Origin: Rachycentron canadum
Taxonomy: Eukaryota; Chordata; Actinopteri; Carangiformes; Rachycentridae
NCBI GenBank assembly: GCA_038496675.1
Contig: CM076654.1
Span: forward strand, 1,425,679 to 1,489,678
Length of the DNA: 64,000 nt
Direction: 5' to 3'
The position numbers were made by a program, and so were the translations under genes. The notes beneath the pieces are model-generated. The model was not told where the DNA came from and made no database searches. It saw nothing but the letters and a program-made list of their open reading frames with translations. This document shows positions 23,101-36,252 of this stretch, piece by piece (position 1 is the stretch's first letter; each line of letters opens with the position of its first letter).

Positions 23101-26100
23101 CTCACACTGAGCAGGCTGAACCATCTGAGAAAAAGCCCTTTGATCAGAGGGAACTGTAGATAAGTAGAATCTCTTCTCTGTCAGATTTTGGATTTTTGTA
23201 TATTTACATACAGTATATATGAGAAATAGGTTTTAAAAGAGCATAGGAGCACTTTCTTGGCTCTTTTGTTTCGTATATGGGGCAGCAGAAGGCGTGCGTT
23301 TTGTAAAACTGCTCTGTTACCCATGTGAGATGGACCAGATGTTTGCCATGACCCAGAAATTAGACGGGGAATATGAAAAATTCATGTCCAGATTATCCTG
23401 AGCCAAAATAATTGCAATAGTGACAAAAGTATAGTATCTTCAGTGAGGTCATTATAAACCACAAGGCCCCTTGTACAAAGTAAAAAGAAATACAAATAGC
23501 ACCACTTTGTGTTATTTCCTGTTATATATTATTATATTATATATTATATATATTATGTTATATATTCTCACATTTCTGTGTCATCAACATATTTTTAAAT
23601 TAAGTCTAACTGGCTTTGTGGCATAAGGTTAAACTAGTCAAGAGCTACTTTGCACATCAAACAGTCCTCATAGAGTGAGATGTGCCAAAACCTGGTCCTT
23701 GGTTCCCTCATGTGAGGATATTAACGATTACCTCCTTTCACTATCCCAATAAGTGAAATTCACCAAGCTCAATTTATTTTCAGTGTTTTTTTTAATTCCC
23801 TAACAGAAATAAAACTAAAACTAAAAAATGCTGACAGACCTGGATCTGCGCGGCCAGCTGGACCTTCTCGGCTTCTGCTCTGCTCAGCTGAGACTCCAGA
23901 TGGTCGCGTGTCGACTCCAGGATTCTCGAAAGCTCCTCCGTCGTCTTCACGGTGTCCTGCGGCGACAGAAGGGGGCAGAAGGTGAGTTTCTTGACCACGT
24001 GAGACACATTTTTCTGCCAAGCTGAGACACGACACAGGAAAACAAAGACACCGTTCTAGTCATAATTCTTTACCCTTTCAAAGTCCAGGTGCTCAGCAAG
24101 TTTGAATGCCTCTTTCTCCTTGTGGGTGAGTTTGGCCATAAGTCGCTGCAAGAGAAGAAGAAGGAGGAAAAACGACCTCCTTTAATGTGACCTGGTGGAA
24201 GGTGAACTCATGGATGAGAGGAAAAACAGCAGAGCGCGTCACTCACAATGTTCTCGGCTTCGCTGTCGGCCAGTCTCTTCTTCAAGGCGTCTTTCTGTCC
24301 TGACCACAGCAGTGAGTCTCTCTGTGGATACAAGCAGACCAGCTGTGTTTGCTTCTGGTGTCATTTGCGATATTTTTTATATTTTCTTTCTCAAAAGAAA
24401 TCACAGATCGTGACGTTCTTGTAATTTGGTTTCCTTTCAGATTAAAAGACCTTCTTACTTCAGCTGAATCAACTGAGGGGAAGAGAAAATTCAACAAATG
24501 AACAAAAACCTTGAGAATTATTGTGGAATTTTGGGTTAAAACTGATGGTTGCTCCCATTTAACAGATTGTCTATAAACCACTTGTTTTTTTTTATTCAAA
24601 CAGAAAAGCACAAAATTCCTCACATTTTAGAAGAACGAAGCAGGAAATGTTTTTCTGCTTGATAAATGACATTAACAATAAATGAATCATCGACTATTTA
24701 CTGCTGGAGGAGTGAACTCCCTGCACCTCGTATTGACTCCACTCCCTGAGGAGCTCTCGGAGGCTCTGGTTGGTGTTATCAAACATCTCTATCTTCTCCA
24801 ACAACAACTCCTGCTGCCGTCCCAGTGAAGCTGCGTGCAACTTTGAGAGCCGCTTGTCCTGGAAAAACACATGAGAAAATAAATACATGTCCATGCACAA
24901 CAAAATAATTCATTGTGCTTCTTTCCTTCCTCCTCCTGACAGGCTGTGTGCACCACATTCACCTTAGCGAGGCTGTCGATGGTTTCCTTCAGGACTGTCA
25001 GCTGATTAGCTACTGCTACGCCATCAATCTCCGCTTCCATGAGCGCCCTCAGGAGCACGTCCGTCTCTATGTGTTGACCCCGAGAAACCGACCTGTAAAC
25101 AAGATGGAAAAAAAATCTGAAACACCCCAGTGTGTGTAAACAGCCGTCATCACGCGGGACACATTTGTCAGTGATCTGTATCTTTACTTTACAAGGTGAA
25201 GATGCAGCAGAAAAGAGTCTTATCTAAACAAAAATCTGGCATTTCATCAACCTTTAAATCAAAATATTATCAAACAATAATCGGTGTTAAATACACCAAT
25301 CAGCCATAACATTATGACCGCCTGCATGGTCTTCACGAGGAGGCCTGGACTCCTCTAGCCCTCTGAAGCTGAGCGGTCGTATGCGGACCAAGACATTAGC
25401 AGCAGATCGTTTACTGACAACAAAACTATCTGAATGTCACATCTCAGTGTCGACATTTGGACAGCTGCAGTATCCGCCAAAACAAATACCCACAGAAATG
25501 ATAAATACATGACCTAAACATGTTTTGAACACTAATAAAGTGTGTCGGGGAGGCTCTGTTTTGAAGATGATTTTACTTCTTTAAACAACGGATGCCTTCT
25601 TGCTCTTGGAGCAGGATGCTGAGGCTGTTGGACGCTGTAGCAACGTCCTCTTCCTGCTCTTCTCCATCATGCTGATGTCCTGACTGCTGCTGCGCTCTGC
25701 GTCTCTGATCATCGGACGCAAACAAACACAACACATGATCAAGAAACACACACACACAAAAAAGGATAAAGGGTTTCTGGGGGAGCAGATTTCTGCTCCG
25801 AAAGCCAAATTAAAAGAAGCTTGAATGGAAAGCAGCAAATTCTAATCATTAGTGAACAATCAACGAAGCTGAATTATTACTTCTGTTTTGTTTGCAATCC
25901 TTCTGCATTCGGGAAGCAGCAGATTAACCCTGTTGTAGACACTTGAAAGCCTGGGAGTGAGAGATAAACAGTATAAGGATACCTGGCACTTGTATGAGCC
26001 CACATCTCTTCGGCAGGACAGTCTTCCTGGAGGGATCCACGGTGACCGGACCTTTGGCCTCCCTCCATCTCCCTTCACCTGGGCATCTTTAGTCCTGTTC

Positions 26101-26839
26101 TGCAGAGGGAGACAGACTCCCCAGGTAAAACACACTGACTCTATGAAACTCTGGGATGCAAACCCCACCCATCCTGCAGAGAAAGACACAAAACAACCAT
26201 TTTGCTTCACGTTGGAGTTGTTTTGCATCTCCTTGTGGTCGCTCTGTCTCTTTATGGACATTATGCATCTCATTGAGTTCATTTCTTTTTATCTCTGTGC
26301 TCGTTTTGACTGTGTTTGTGGATGTTTTTGGTCTCTTCGTGGTTATTTGACTCACTTTACTTGTATTTATGGTCACTCTGCGTCTCATCGTGGATGTGTT
26401 GAACCTCTTTATCATTGTTTTATGACTCTTTTGACAATCTGCATTTCTTTACGGACACTTTGTGACTGTGGATGTTTTTGCAACGCTTTGAGGTAGTTTT
26501 GTGTCTCTTTGCGGTCATTTTTGTCACTTTCACTGACATTAATCCACCCAGCTGCACTGATTTCCTCCAGGTAGGTGGATTAATGTAAACTTTCTGATGA
26601 CTTTTACAGAAAAGCTGCAGAATGAGTTCACTGGGATGTTTAAACTTTGATCCCTGTGCATGTATCGGTCAAACAGTTCCCCGTTAATGAAGCAGCCTAA
26701 TAACCTGTGGGGTTTTGCTGGGGCTCCTCCTCATGTGAACATGTACAGGTGTGGTCCCCGGTACGTGGACGTGAACCGGCGGCGGCGGCGGCGTCGTCCG
26801 CGGCGGCGGCGGCGGTGACGACGATTCCCGGGTTTTCAT
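17149..26839 (-). CDS. odf2: Outer dense fibre protein 2 / cenexin
   Basis: Exons (minus): 26839-26705, 26099-25983, 25704-25577, 25092-24963, 24858-24727, 24321-24247, 24145-24074, 23956-23840, 22181-21978, 21727-21618, 21519-21384, 20980-20870, 20213-19950, 19714-19614, 19520-19358, 17541-17416, 17295-17149; about 755 aa (human cenexin ~829). The N-terminus is the cenexin type with a VHVHVPG...TPVHVHM motif, here preceded by two proline runs encoded by (CCG)n. Next comes the SPWIPPGR block, then near-continuous coiled coil including LMEAEIDGVAVANQL, LLLEKIEMFDNTNQSLRELL and the hallmark C-terminus NRSLQNYVHFLKTSYGNVFGD. ODF2 builds distal/subdistal appendages of the mother centriole and is needed for cilia; in sperm it is an outer dense fibre component. 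Exon 3 (weak donor GTAAAA) is least certain, but its phase fits exactly. Compared with mammals, a coiled-coil stretch of some 50-60 residues after the SPWIPPGR block is missing. Intron 13 has a GC donor after 19950. The gene is encoded opposite to a tRNA array in its 15th intron. Confidence 0.93.
17712..17793 (+). tRNA. tRNA-Ser (anticodon GCU), copy 1
   Basis: 82 nt with a 7-bp acceptor stem (GACGAGG / CCTTGTC, one G.U pair). The A box is TGGCCGAGTGG, the anticodon loop CTGCTAA in stem ATGGA/TCCAT, a class II long variable arm is present, and the B box is GGTTCGAATCC. CCA is not encoded, as expected in a eukaryote. No T4 terminator lies within 80 nt downstream. Confidence 0.95.
18006..18087 (+). 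tRNA. tRNA-Ser (anticodon GCU), copy 2
   Basis: 82 nt, identical to the consensus of the array, with a fully paired acceptor stem GACGAGG/CCTCGTC and intact A and B boxes. The flanks are partly shared with the other copies. No nearby run of four T is visible. Confidence 0.96.
18354..18435 (+). tRNA. tRNA-Ser (anticodon GCU), copy 3
   Basis: 82 nt, same sequence as copy 2. The 3' flank TGTTGTAACA is shared with copy 5 and, with one change, copy 4. No nearby T4. Confidence 0.96.
18722..18803 (+). tRNA. tRNA-Ser (anticodon GCU), copy 4, diverged
   Basis: 82 nt with substitutions against the array consensus. TCTAT replaces TCCAT in the anticodon stem (leaving a G.U pair), and the long arm reads GCATGCATG instead of GCACGCGTG. 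It can still fold. It is the only copy with a close Pol III-type terminator (T6 at about 18813-18818). Confidence 0.88.
18930..19011 (+). tRNA. tRNA-Ser (anticodon GCU), copy 5
   Basis: 82 nt. The T loop reads GGTTCAAATCC in place of GGTTCGAATCC, a tolerated B-box variant, and the long arm has GCACGCATG. The acceptor stem is intact. The first T4 downstream is about 75 nt away. Confidence 0.9.
19133..19170 (+). pseudogene. tRNA-Ser relic
   Basis: The phrase GAGGATGAGGTGGTTAAAGTGATGGGC resembles the 5' half of the neighbouring tRNA-Ser with part of the D stem deleted. The 3' half (T arm, B box) is not found. It lies 120 bp after copy 5 in the same orientation. Confidence 0.4.
20340..20840. other. 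AT-rich odf2 intron 12 stretch
   Basis: About 500 bases of very AT-rich sequence with many TATATA and ATATATAA steps. No gene or repeat family is recognised. Confidence 0.5.
21240..21335. repeat. Fragment of common teleost interspersed repeat (family D)
   Basis: Contains AGGGAGCTGGAGAACCTGGA followed by GGGAACCCACTCATGCACAG and GGAGAACCC. The longer copy at 43245-43400 shares the same phrases, which are widespread in fish genomes. Confidence 0.65.
22285..22750 (-). repeat. Interspersed repeat family B, near full length, in odf2 intron 8
   Basis: Opens with GCCAATGCTGAAGAGCCTTA, then CATCAGGGGGCGACTCCACT. It runs through the central CAATACAACATGATGTCCAT, GGGCGTGGCTACTGTGTGAG and CACTCCTCCTCAGATCCACC to ACAAATTACAAACTGGAGGC. 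It is collinear with 42025-42495 and 48195-48700. Confidence 0.88.
23515..23565. repeat. (TATAT)n AT-rich simple repeat
   Basis: TATATTATTATATTATATAT and variants in odf2 intron 8. This is low-complexity sequence. Confidence 0.7.
25283..25425. repeat. Relic of a teleost DNA-transposon family (CAGCCATAACATTATGACC type)
   Basis: Begins with ACCAATCAGCCATAACATTA TGACCGCC, a signature I recognise from a very common fish repeat. Diverged internal phrases follow (GGCCTGGACTCCTCTAG, ACATTAGCAGCAGATC). It lies between odf2 exons 3 and 4. No coding capacity remains. Confidence 0.6.
26215..26530. repeat. Degenerate TCTCTTTGTGGTCATTTTG-like minisatellite in odf2 intron 1
   Basis: Repeated phrases CATCTCCTTGTGGTCGCTCT, GTCTCTTTATGGACA, GTCTCTTCGTGGTTATTTG and GTCTCTTTGCGGTCATTTTT at ~30-45 bp spacing. 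It is the same family as 1150-1500. A 179-codon open frame passes through it by chance. Confidence 0.6.
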
Positions 26840-27421
26840 TCTGTCGAGACGCTACGACAACATTTAGAATTTAGTTCGGAATAAATAAAACCCAACCAAA
26901 CAAGTGTTAGCACCGGAAAGCGCATCGTTAGCCTGCGACGCTACATGTTTCCGACACAAATCTCGACTTTAGTCTGCGCTGCCGACGGTTGTTTGGATCG
27001 ACAGACGAGCCCGCTGATTGGCTCGTTTGCAAGATCTCGCTCTGTGATTGGTGGAAGGGAGTTTTTGATAAGCGTTGCCCGTGGTAACCCCTGGAAGTAA
27101 CGGGTAATGCTGCATTCACGGAAAGTTGGCAAAAAGGGAAGAACTGGTGAAAAACAACTGGGGTTTTTTTTCCGCTTTTGGGGAGTTTTTTAGACATTGT
27201 TCCAAGAAGCATCTTAAATAAAAGTAAACAATCCAACAAAATTAAAATAAAATCTAAAAATAGTCAACTACAAGTTAAAGTATTGCATTTAAACCCCCCC
27301 TCAAGTACATAAAGAAGTAATATCAACAAAACATACTTAGGTCTAATCAGAAAAATTCAGGATATACAGGATTTAATAATAACTCACAATAACTTTAGGT
27401 ATTTAGACATAAGGTACAAAA

Positions 27422-27575
27422 TTAAAGGTCCCATTTAGTCTTAAGATAGATGTTCATGTCTGCTTTGATTATAAAGCAGGTCTAGGTTCTTTATTAATAG
27501 TGTTAAAATATCAAAGCAATCACTCCAGAGTCCAAGCCAAAATAACTTCTGTAACTTTGTGATGTCACAAAGCTC
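27422..27575 (+). repeat. Family A element, truncated, without minisatellite
   Basis: Starts with the terminal sequence TTAAAGGTCCCATTTAGTCT, continues with TTTGATTATAAAGCAGGTCT and AGGTTCTTTATTAATAG, and reaches GTGATGTCACAAAG. The rest of the element is lost at the GATA tract. Confidence 0.8.
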
Positions 27576-27577
27576 TC

Positions 27578-27579
<2 letters not shown>

Positions 27580-27624
<45 letters not shown>

Positions 27625-27635
27625 NCAAAGCTCTC

Positions 27636-27699
<64 letters not shown>
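27580..27699. repeat. (GATA)n microsatellite with assembly gap
   Basis: Two GATA runs are separated by a single N at 27625. The 5' flank CAAAGCTCTCATAGATAGAT occurs both before the first run and right after the N, which is typical of a gap closed with redundant ends. Confidence 0.95.
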
Positions 27700-27700
<1 letters not shown>

Positions 27701-27739
27701 CCAGTGGTTCCCAACCTAGATGTCAGACTTCTTTAAAGG

Positions 27740-28330
27740 GCCATCAGATAACGAGTAATATAAATGAAAAATGAGGGAAATGAAAAAAAGCATCTTCAAA
27801 CACTGATCCTTGAGGTGGATGAGCAGAAGGAAAAGGTACGCTGGTCTGAGGAATCTAGATTTTGCTGAGGCAGTAGAATTTGGCATCAACATCATGAATC
27901 CATGGTCTCAACCTGGCTTGTGTCAACAGCTCAGACTGCTGGTGGGGTAATGCTCTGAGGAATGTTGTCCTGGCACACTTTGTACTTTGTTTCTTGGCCC
28001 TTTATACCAATCAATCATGGTTAAAACGCCACAGCCTATTGTTAAACATCCTTTTAAGACCACAGCTCAGCATCCTCTAATGGCTTCTCCCAGCAGGATA
28101 ACGCTCCATGCCACAAAGCAAAAGTTGCCTCAAACTGGCCTGGAGAACACTGATAGTGAATCCAGGACAACACCTCTGGGATGTGGTTGAACAGGAGATT
28201 GGTAGCATGAACGTGCAGCTGATAAATCTGCAGAACTGATGTGATATCATCATGTCAACATGGAGCCAAGTCTCAAAGGAAAGTTTGCAACGTACCCAGA
28301 ATTAATGTGGTGTCCCTGATAAAAATGCTC
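27740..28330 (+). pseudogene. Decayed Tc1/mariner-like transposase relic
   Basis: In broken frames the segment reads QQDNAPCHKAK (from CAGCAGGATAACGCTCCATG...), the block around the second catalytic aspartate of Tc1/mariner-type DDE transposases. Later it has GGGATGTGGTTGAACAGGAG and GCAGCTGATAAATCTGCAG, phrases typical of abundant fish DNA-transposon copies. Several frame breaks mean no functional protein. Confidence 0.65.
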
Positions 28331-28684
28331 AGAGTGCATGTAAAATATGAAGCTTACAGTTAATGTATAACTAAAAGTAAACACAAATTTAGTGGTTATG
28401 TAACCGTTGAACTGTAATGTTCGCAGTTAGATAAGGAAATGGTTGAGATGACTGTATTTCCTGTTTCTTTCCATGGCACTTCCGAACAGTAGTTAGCCTG
28501 CAGAGCTAAAGCTAAAGCTCGAGTCCTTCGTGATTGGTCGCGTTTTCAGTTCACTAATCACCACATGGCTTGGTAGTGTATTTATGTTGAGGGTTCTGGG
28601 CCGAGTTCACAAGCTTAAGTAAAACATTTCGATTGGTCTTTTGAAACCCAACTCATCGATGCGCCGCCTCAGCTAAAAACAAAG

Positions 28685-28741
28685 CTGCTAGCTTTAGCTT
28701 TAGCCTTAGCTTTAGCTTTAGCCTTAGCTTTAGCTTTAGCC
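28685..28741 (+). repeat. (TTTAGC/CTTAGC)n hexanucleotide repeat
   Basis: Nine or so tandem TTTAGC or CTTAGC units ending 24 bases before the CULT-gene ATG, so it would lie in the 5' UTR or core promoter of that gene. Confidence 0.85.
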
Positions 28742-28764
28742 GTCCATGTGCGTGCGAAGCAGCG

Positions 28765-30310
28765 ATGAGATTCGCTCGGAGCCTGCGGCTGCTGGTGAAG
28801 CAGCTGGAGAGGTTTATAACAATTCACTACATCTCCTTTTTACTCCTCTTTTATTCCAATGTGTACCAGCCCGGTGAGGCGTGTGCTGCCGCCGCCGCCG
28901 CCGCCGCGGGAACCAGCACCGACACCCTGATCCTGTGCAGGGCGTGCGGACACGAGCTGGCGGTCGGGGCGGACATCCACCTCGTCCCCAGCCGGATGGC
29001 GCTCTCCACCCGCAACGACACGCTGGTCGGGGGCCGGAGGGTTAGCGTCCAGCTCTTTGAAAACCCCCACGGACACCAATTTGAGGTGATCACGTTCAGG
29101 AGAGCGGACGTTACCCAGCACTGGCCGGCAGATAAACACTTCTCCTGGTTCCCGGGGTTCTCATGGACGGTGGCCACCTGTCCCCGCTGTAAGACTCATC
29201 TAGGTGGGTACAAACCAGGAACAGCGCTAAAAAAAAGACCACTCACATTATAAAGATGCTCATAACGACGACAGAGATGTGATAATTAAACTATTTGAGT
29301 ACGGTAGGAACTGAAGTAATCAGAATTAAAACTACATCATTCAATTCAATTATTATTAAAAACTTTTACACTATTACACGAAGGATTTTATAGCTGCTCT
29401 TAATTGTGGAACAAGTAGTTTAATTTTATTAAATCAAAATTGAAACCCCTTGTATTCATTGGATAAGGCTTTAGTACTTTGAAATAACACTTACATTCTT
29501 AATTATGAAGAAAATAAGTTTTTAAAGTATTTTTTTAAGTTTGTGCTTCTACTATAGCTCATGTTGTAATAAAATACATTTTGTAAATGTGTAGTAATGC
29601 AAACTCGTAACTTCTTAAATACTTGTGACCAATTTGTTCATTTTTTCCTTCTTGATTGTCTCAAGAATGGAGAAAATAACTGAATTTATATATATAATAT
29701 TTTTATAATTTAATACTTTTACCAAACGTTTGACTGGTTTCATTCTCAGAATGTGAATATTTGCAGTTTTTGTTTGTCATCAGTCAACTCATTATGAAAA
29801 TAACCTAGAGATTGATAATGAAAACAATCAGTTGTTCTTGTAATGAAAAGTCAGTCAAAAATAATTTAAAATAAAGTTTTTGAAGGTGTACATACTACAA
29901 ACTAATCTGAATTTAGTGTAGTAAAGCTTTGGTTTTTATTTGCTTCATAATTAACAAATTCCTATAATTTTTTTTTTATCTAGTTTCTGATTTTATCTCC
30001 TAATTGAGGGGAAGTTCAAATTTCATCTCAAGGAAAAGTTTCAAACACTAAACAAACATTAGAAAAGAGGCTTTCATGGTCACCGATATTTTGATGATCT
30101 AGTGTGGTGCCAGTTGTGTGTTTTAGAAAAGTGATTTGTTTGTTTCCCACTCCAGGTTGGGCCTTCCAACCCAGCAGCTGGCCAGACACAATCACAAAAA
30201 CCAAATTTGTGGAGTCGGAGCGCACCTTCTTGGCTTTAATCACCCATCGACTATTAAGAGAAGACTATGCTTCGAGCCTGCTAATGACTCCAAAATCCTT
30301 TACCAGTTGA
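28765..30310 (+). CDS. Stand-alone CULT domain protein (cereblon-like)
   Basis: Two exons, 28765-29203 and 30156-30310, join G|GT at a Gly codon, giving 197 aa. Residues ~17-34 (ITIHYISFLLLFYSN) are hydrophobic and look like a signal peptide or signal anchor; an (Ala)9 stretch follows. The rest is a CULT domain: CRAC (C58, C61) and CPRC (C139, C142) match the four zinc cysteines of cereblon. The segment WFPGFSWTVATCPRCKTHLG then W matches cereblon WFPGYAWTVAQC...HIGW, so the three cage tryptophans are present (W128, W134, W148). The residue corresponding to human cereblon His378 is Phe126. The Lon-like and DDB1-binding parts of cereblon are absent, so a Cul4 substrate-receptor role is not expected. 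CULT-only secreted animal proteins are a known but functionally obscure class. A potential N-glycosylation site (NDT, 84-86) fits secretion. The gene is convergent with set. The ligand is unknown. Confidence 0.87.
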
Positions 30311-31298
30311 TGGACTTCTTACTGAACAATTAACCCTGGTGCCTTTGCTGCTACCTATTTAAAAAAAAAAAAAAAAATCTATGCATCCCCTTGGTTTGAA
30401 GACTCCCACACGTGTATACACAGTAAGTTTTATTATTGTAACAAAGCAAGTTGTACACCTCAAATTTAAAACAGTTTCTTTTCCCCCCAGCGGAAAAGGA
30501 GAGGGTGATTAAATGTAAATTCTATGAGATAACAGGTTTTTTTTTTTACCCATGAAGCAGTGGGGGCCAAAATTTACAAGCTTGTTTTTTTTTTCCATTT
30601 TGTTCTTTATTAAAAATGTCATTTCAAATCTCATGGATATCTGTAAAACAATACAATGAAAAGAAAAAAAAAAAAAAATCCCATAGAAATGATGTCAAAA
30701 TAACCACTCTCCCCAATAACCAACATACTCCTGCCCCTCCCCAGCTTACCCCACCCCCCGCCCCCCAAACATTACAAGTCAAAGGAATGAGCTGGTACTC
30801 GTTAACCACATAGGGGAAAAATAACAGTTTTTCAAGGGATCAACGCCCCAACTGAAAAAATAAAAAAAAATATGGGGAAAAAAAAATATTGAGGTCTGCT
30901 AGCGCTAGGTCACTACACCATGGCTTTAGTCAATTTACCACACAACCTTTAACAGAAGGAATTCTGTGTGAATTATCTTCAAATTCTACTCAGGATGCCG
31001 TGCTGATTCTATTTTTATAGTTTTTTATTATTTTTGAGATGACCTTGGGGATGGTACTCACAATTCAGGGCAAAGTGCCATTGGCCTTAGATGAATCAAA
31101 GGAGAACAGAACATGGCACCAACAGGTGAAGAGGCTTCAGAATGGAAAATGAAGCACACGATTTAAAAAAAAAAAAGTAAAAAAAAAAGTAAAAAAAAAA
31201 AGTTAAAAAAAAAAAATTAAAACCTTTGCTCCCGAACATGAGTGGAAAAACCAAACGGGGAATAGAAGGTTGAGGGTCTGGGTAGATGATGTTATTTT
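30311..31298. other. Overlapping 3' flanks of the CULT gene and set
   Basis: The two genes converge. An A17-18 tract follows the CULT stop by about 50 nt (30360-30377). The minus-strand AATAAA at 30429-30434 could end a long set 3' UTR of about 870 nt. The segment 31160-31225 is A-rich (T-rich in the set transcript), interrupted by GT dinucleotides. No coding exon. Confidence 0.6.
30429..30434 (-). promoter_or_regulatory. set polyadenylation signal candidate
   Basis: Minus-strand AATAAA about 865 nt after the set stop. Another possible signal on this strand lies near 30607. It is only about 120 bp from the stop of the convergent CULT gene. Confidence 0.4.
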
Positions 31299-34318
<3,020 letters not shown>

Positions 34319-36252
34319 GTTTTCGCAAGCTGGGGTAACTTACAGACGTCTGAGAGAATAGCTAGTAGCTTTGAATCTGGTTTCTCCCCGAACAGGAGAA
34401 CGTTAATTCGGCGTAAAGTTCAGCGTGGAGAAGCCAACAACGTGCTGCTTTCCACACAATGTAGCTGCCGAGGAGCGAGGAAGTCACAGCAACCGCCGCT
34501 CACGCGCTCCTTTCATTACGAACGCGCCTCGCCGAATGAAGCAGAGAAGAGCTCCGCCTCTCAAAATAGGTCTCACTACTCGGCTCCAATTTGCTCATTT
34601 ACCACTCTCCCTTTTCTTAAAATCGCCCCCAAAATGAACCAAACCTCGAAATATGACTTGTGTCTACTTTTTAAGCCATTTATAAATTAATTCCGGACAG
34701 AAAAAATTACGTTTATTCAGGCCAGGCCAAAGCTTCTTGTTGGACCGACTCGCACTTGCGCACTTAAAAAAAAAAAAAAAAAAAAAAAAAAGATGCTGAA
34801 TGTCAGTTGAAGTTGAAGCCCCATCCTGGTGGTCAGTGCCAATTAATTACAGTTTAACCCGAGATAACTGATTGTTTTAGATCAGAAAAGTCTGGATAAA
34901 CAGGGGCGTTTTAACTGCGCTTACCCACCTGTCTAAATTATAGCTTCACATTAGCCTCATCAGCGAAGAGACTGTTATGCTAGTGGACGTGTATTAGCTT
35001 AATTACCATGAGTGTGTCCGCTCATTTCTACACGAAACTCATATGTGATATTAATGGTTTTCTGTCAGCCGATCTCCACCGTCACCTGACAGGGCGACAG
35101 ACACCCGAGAAGAGGACAACAGCAACCACGGAGTTGTCATGTGTGCTTGTTTGCAGACAAGTGAACACACATGGTTCAGAAACAGTCACAGTGCGGTCAG
35201 CAAACCTCCATGTCCAGGATCATGTTCAGGGCACCAGCAGCTGCTCCTTGATTTCCAACCCCCTGCATGTATGTTGACTACTATCAGGATGGTTATTAAT
35301 GTCTCTGGCGCCCCCCCCTCCTCCTCTTGTCAGAGCAGGTTAAGTGAATTTGCTAAATGCTGCAAGCTGCTCTGTGCCTTGTCCCAAAGAGAGCAGCAGC
35401 AGAGGCAGCAGCTCTGTGTTTGTCTTTTGGTTGGTGACAGCTAAGGAACATGTGGTCATGCAGCGGCCAATGCCGAGCCCAGAGCAGGCATCAGCACTGT
35501 CAGACGAGCAGCAGCAGCAGCAGTGCTGGCACTGGAGAAGAAGTCTGCCATCCCCCTGCAGAGAGAAACCCCCCATAAAAGAGAGAGAGAGAGCTCAAGG
35601 GAGAGAGGGGGGATTTGGTTACAGAGCAAGAGGATGAGGATGCAACGTGAAGGGGATGTTGCAGAGGAGGCTGCAGGGAGGCAAAAACAAACAGGAGGAC
35701 AGGCTCTGTGATCCAGGTCTCAAGATGTAGGCGCTGCATCAGAAGAGCCCTCGGTCAGAGTGTGTGTGTTGTGTGTGTGTGTGTGTGAGGACGACCATAA
35801 CATCAGGGGACTTGTTGTGTTTCAAGGGTAGTGAAGGTGGAGAGGCGCAACCTGAGAAAACCCCCCCCCTCCACTTCCACAGAGGATGAATTAGTCCTTA
35901 TTCAGCAAGGAGCCAGAGCATCACTCTGAGGTTAGTGAAGCGCAAAGTCATACTGTTTCCAGCTGATCTGAACATGCTGTTCTCACTTAGTCCAGGTCTT
36001 TTCTTTGGCACTTCACTTGTTTTTCCTCCCATAAGGAAATAAGGAGTTAATGCGTGCGGCACTGTCACAGGTGATTTCTGCATATTCTACCACTTGTTAT
36101 GATCAACTGTGGGCTGTATTCAGTCAGCGTCTTGTTTGTGAATACCCCCCCCCCCCCATGCTGTCCTGGCTGAGCTGTCAGGAAAAAAAAGCAAAAAAAA
36201 GCACAGTGATGAAGTGAGGCTTGTTGTCTCTTGATGTGATGTCGTTATCCAG
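34319..36252. other. Divergent region between set and pkn3
   Basis: About 1.9 kb with the set promoter (34319-34580, GC-richer), an A24 tract at 34767-34790, CAG-rich sequence at 35385-35525, GA repeats at 35579-35605 and (TG)n at 35760-35788. I searched for exons encoding PKN HR1a (expected KEGAEN-like motif) and found none. It may include non-coding 5' exons of pkn3. Confidence 0.55.
35760..35788. repeat. (TG)n microsatellite
   Basis: Interrupted GT/TG dinucleotide tract upstream of the first recognisable pkn3 exon. Confidence 0.8.

Larger units (their letters stand above)
26840..28764. other. Divergent intergenic region between odf2 and the CULT gene
   Basis: Holds the odf2 promoter side (26840-27100, GC-richer with CCGGAAAG and CCAAT-like elements), a truncated family A element, the GATA tract with the N, a decayed transposase relic, and the hexanucleotide repeat before the CULT gene. 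No intact gene is seen. Confidence 0.6.

Noticed and set aside
25860..25952. Possible odf2 exon reading RLSSVYNRVNLLLPECRR
   Set aside because: After the previous phase-0 exon, the acceptor at its start gives an immediate stop in frame, and there is no similarity to ODF2.
25957..26496. 179-codon plus-strand open frame
   Set aside because: It is antisense to odf2 exon 2 and runs through a decayed minisatellite. No homology is recognised.
35344..35637. 97-codon open frame with Q-rich segment as pkn3 5' coding exon
   Set aside because: There is no HR1-like sequence and no phase-consistent join to 36253. CAG-rich non-coding DNA is the simpler reading.
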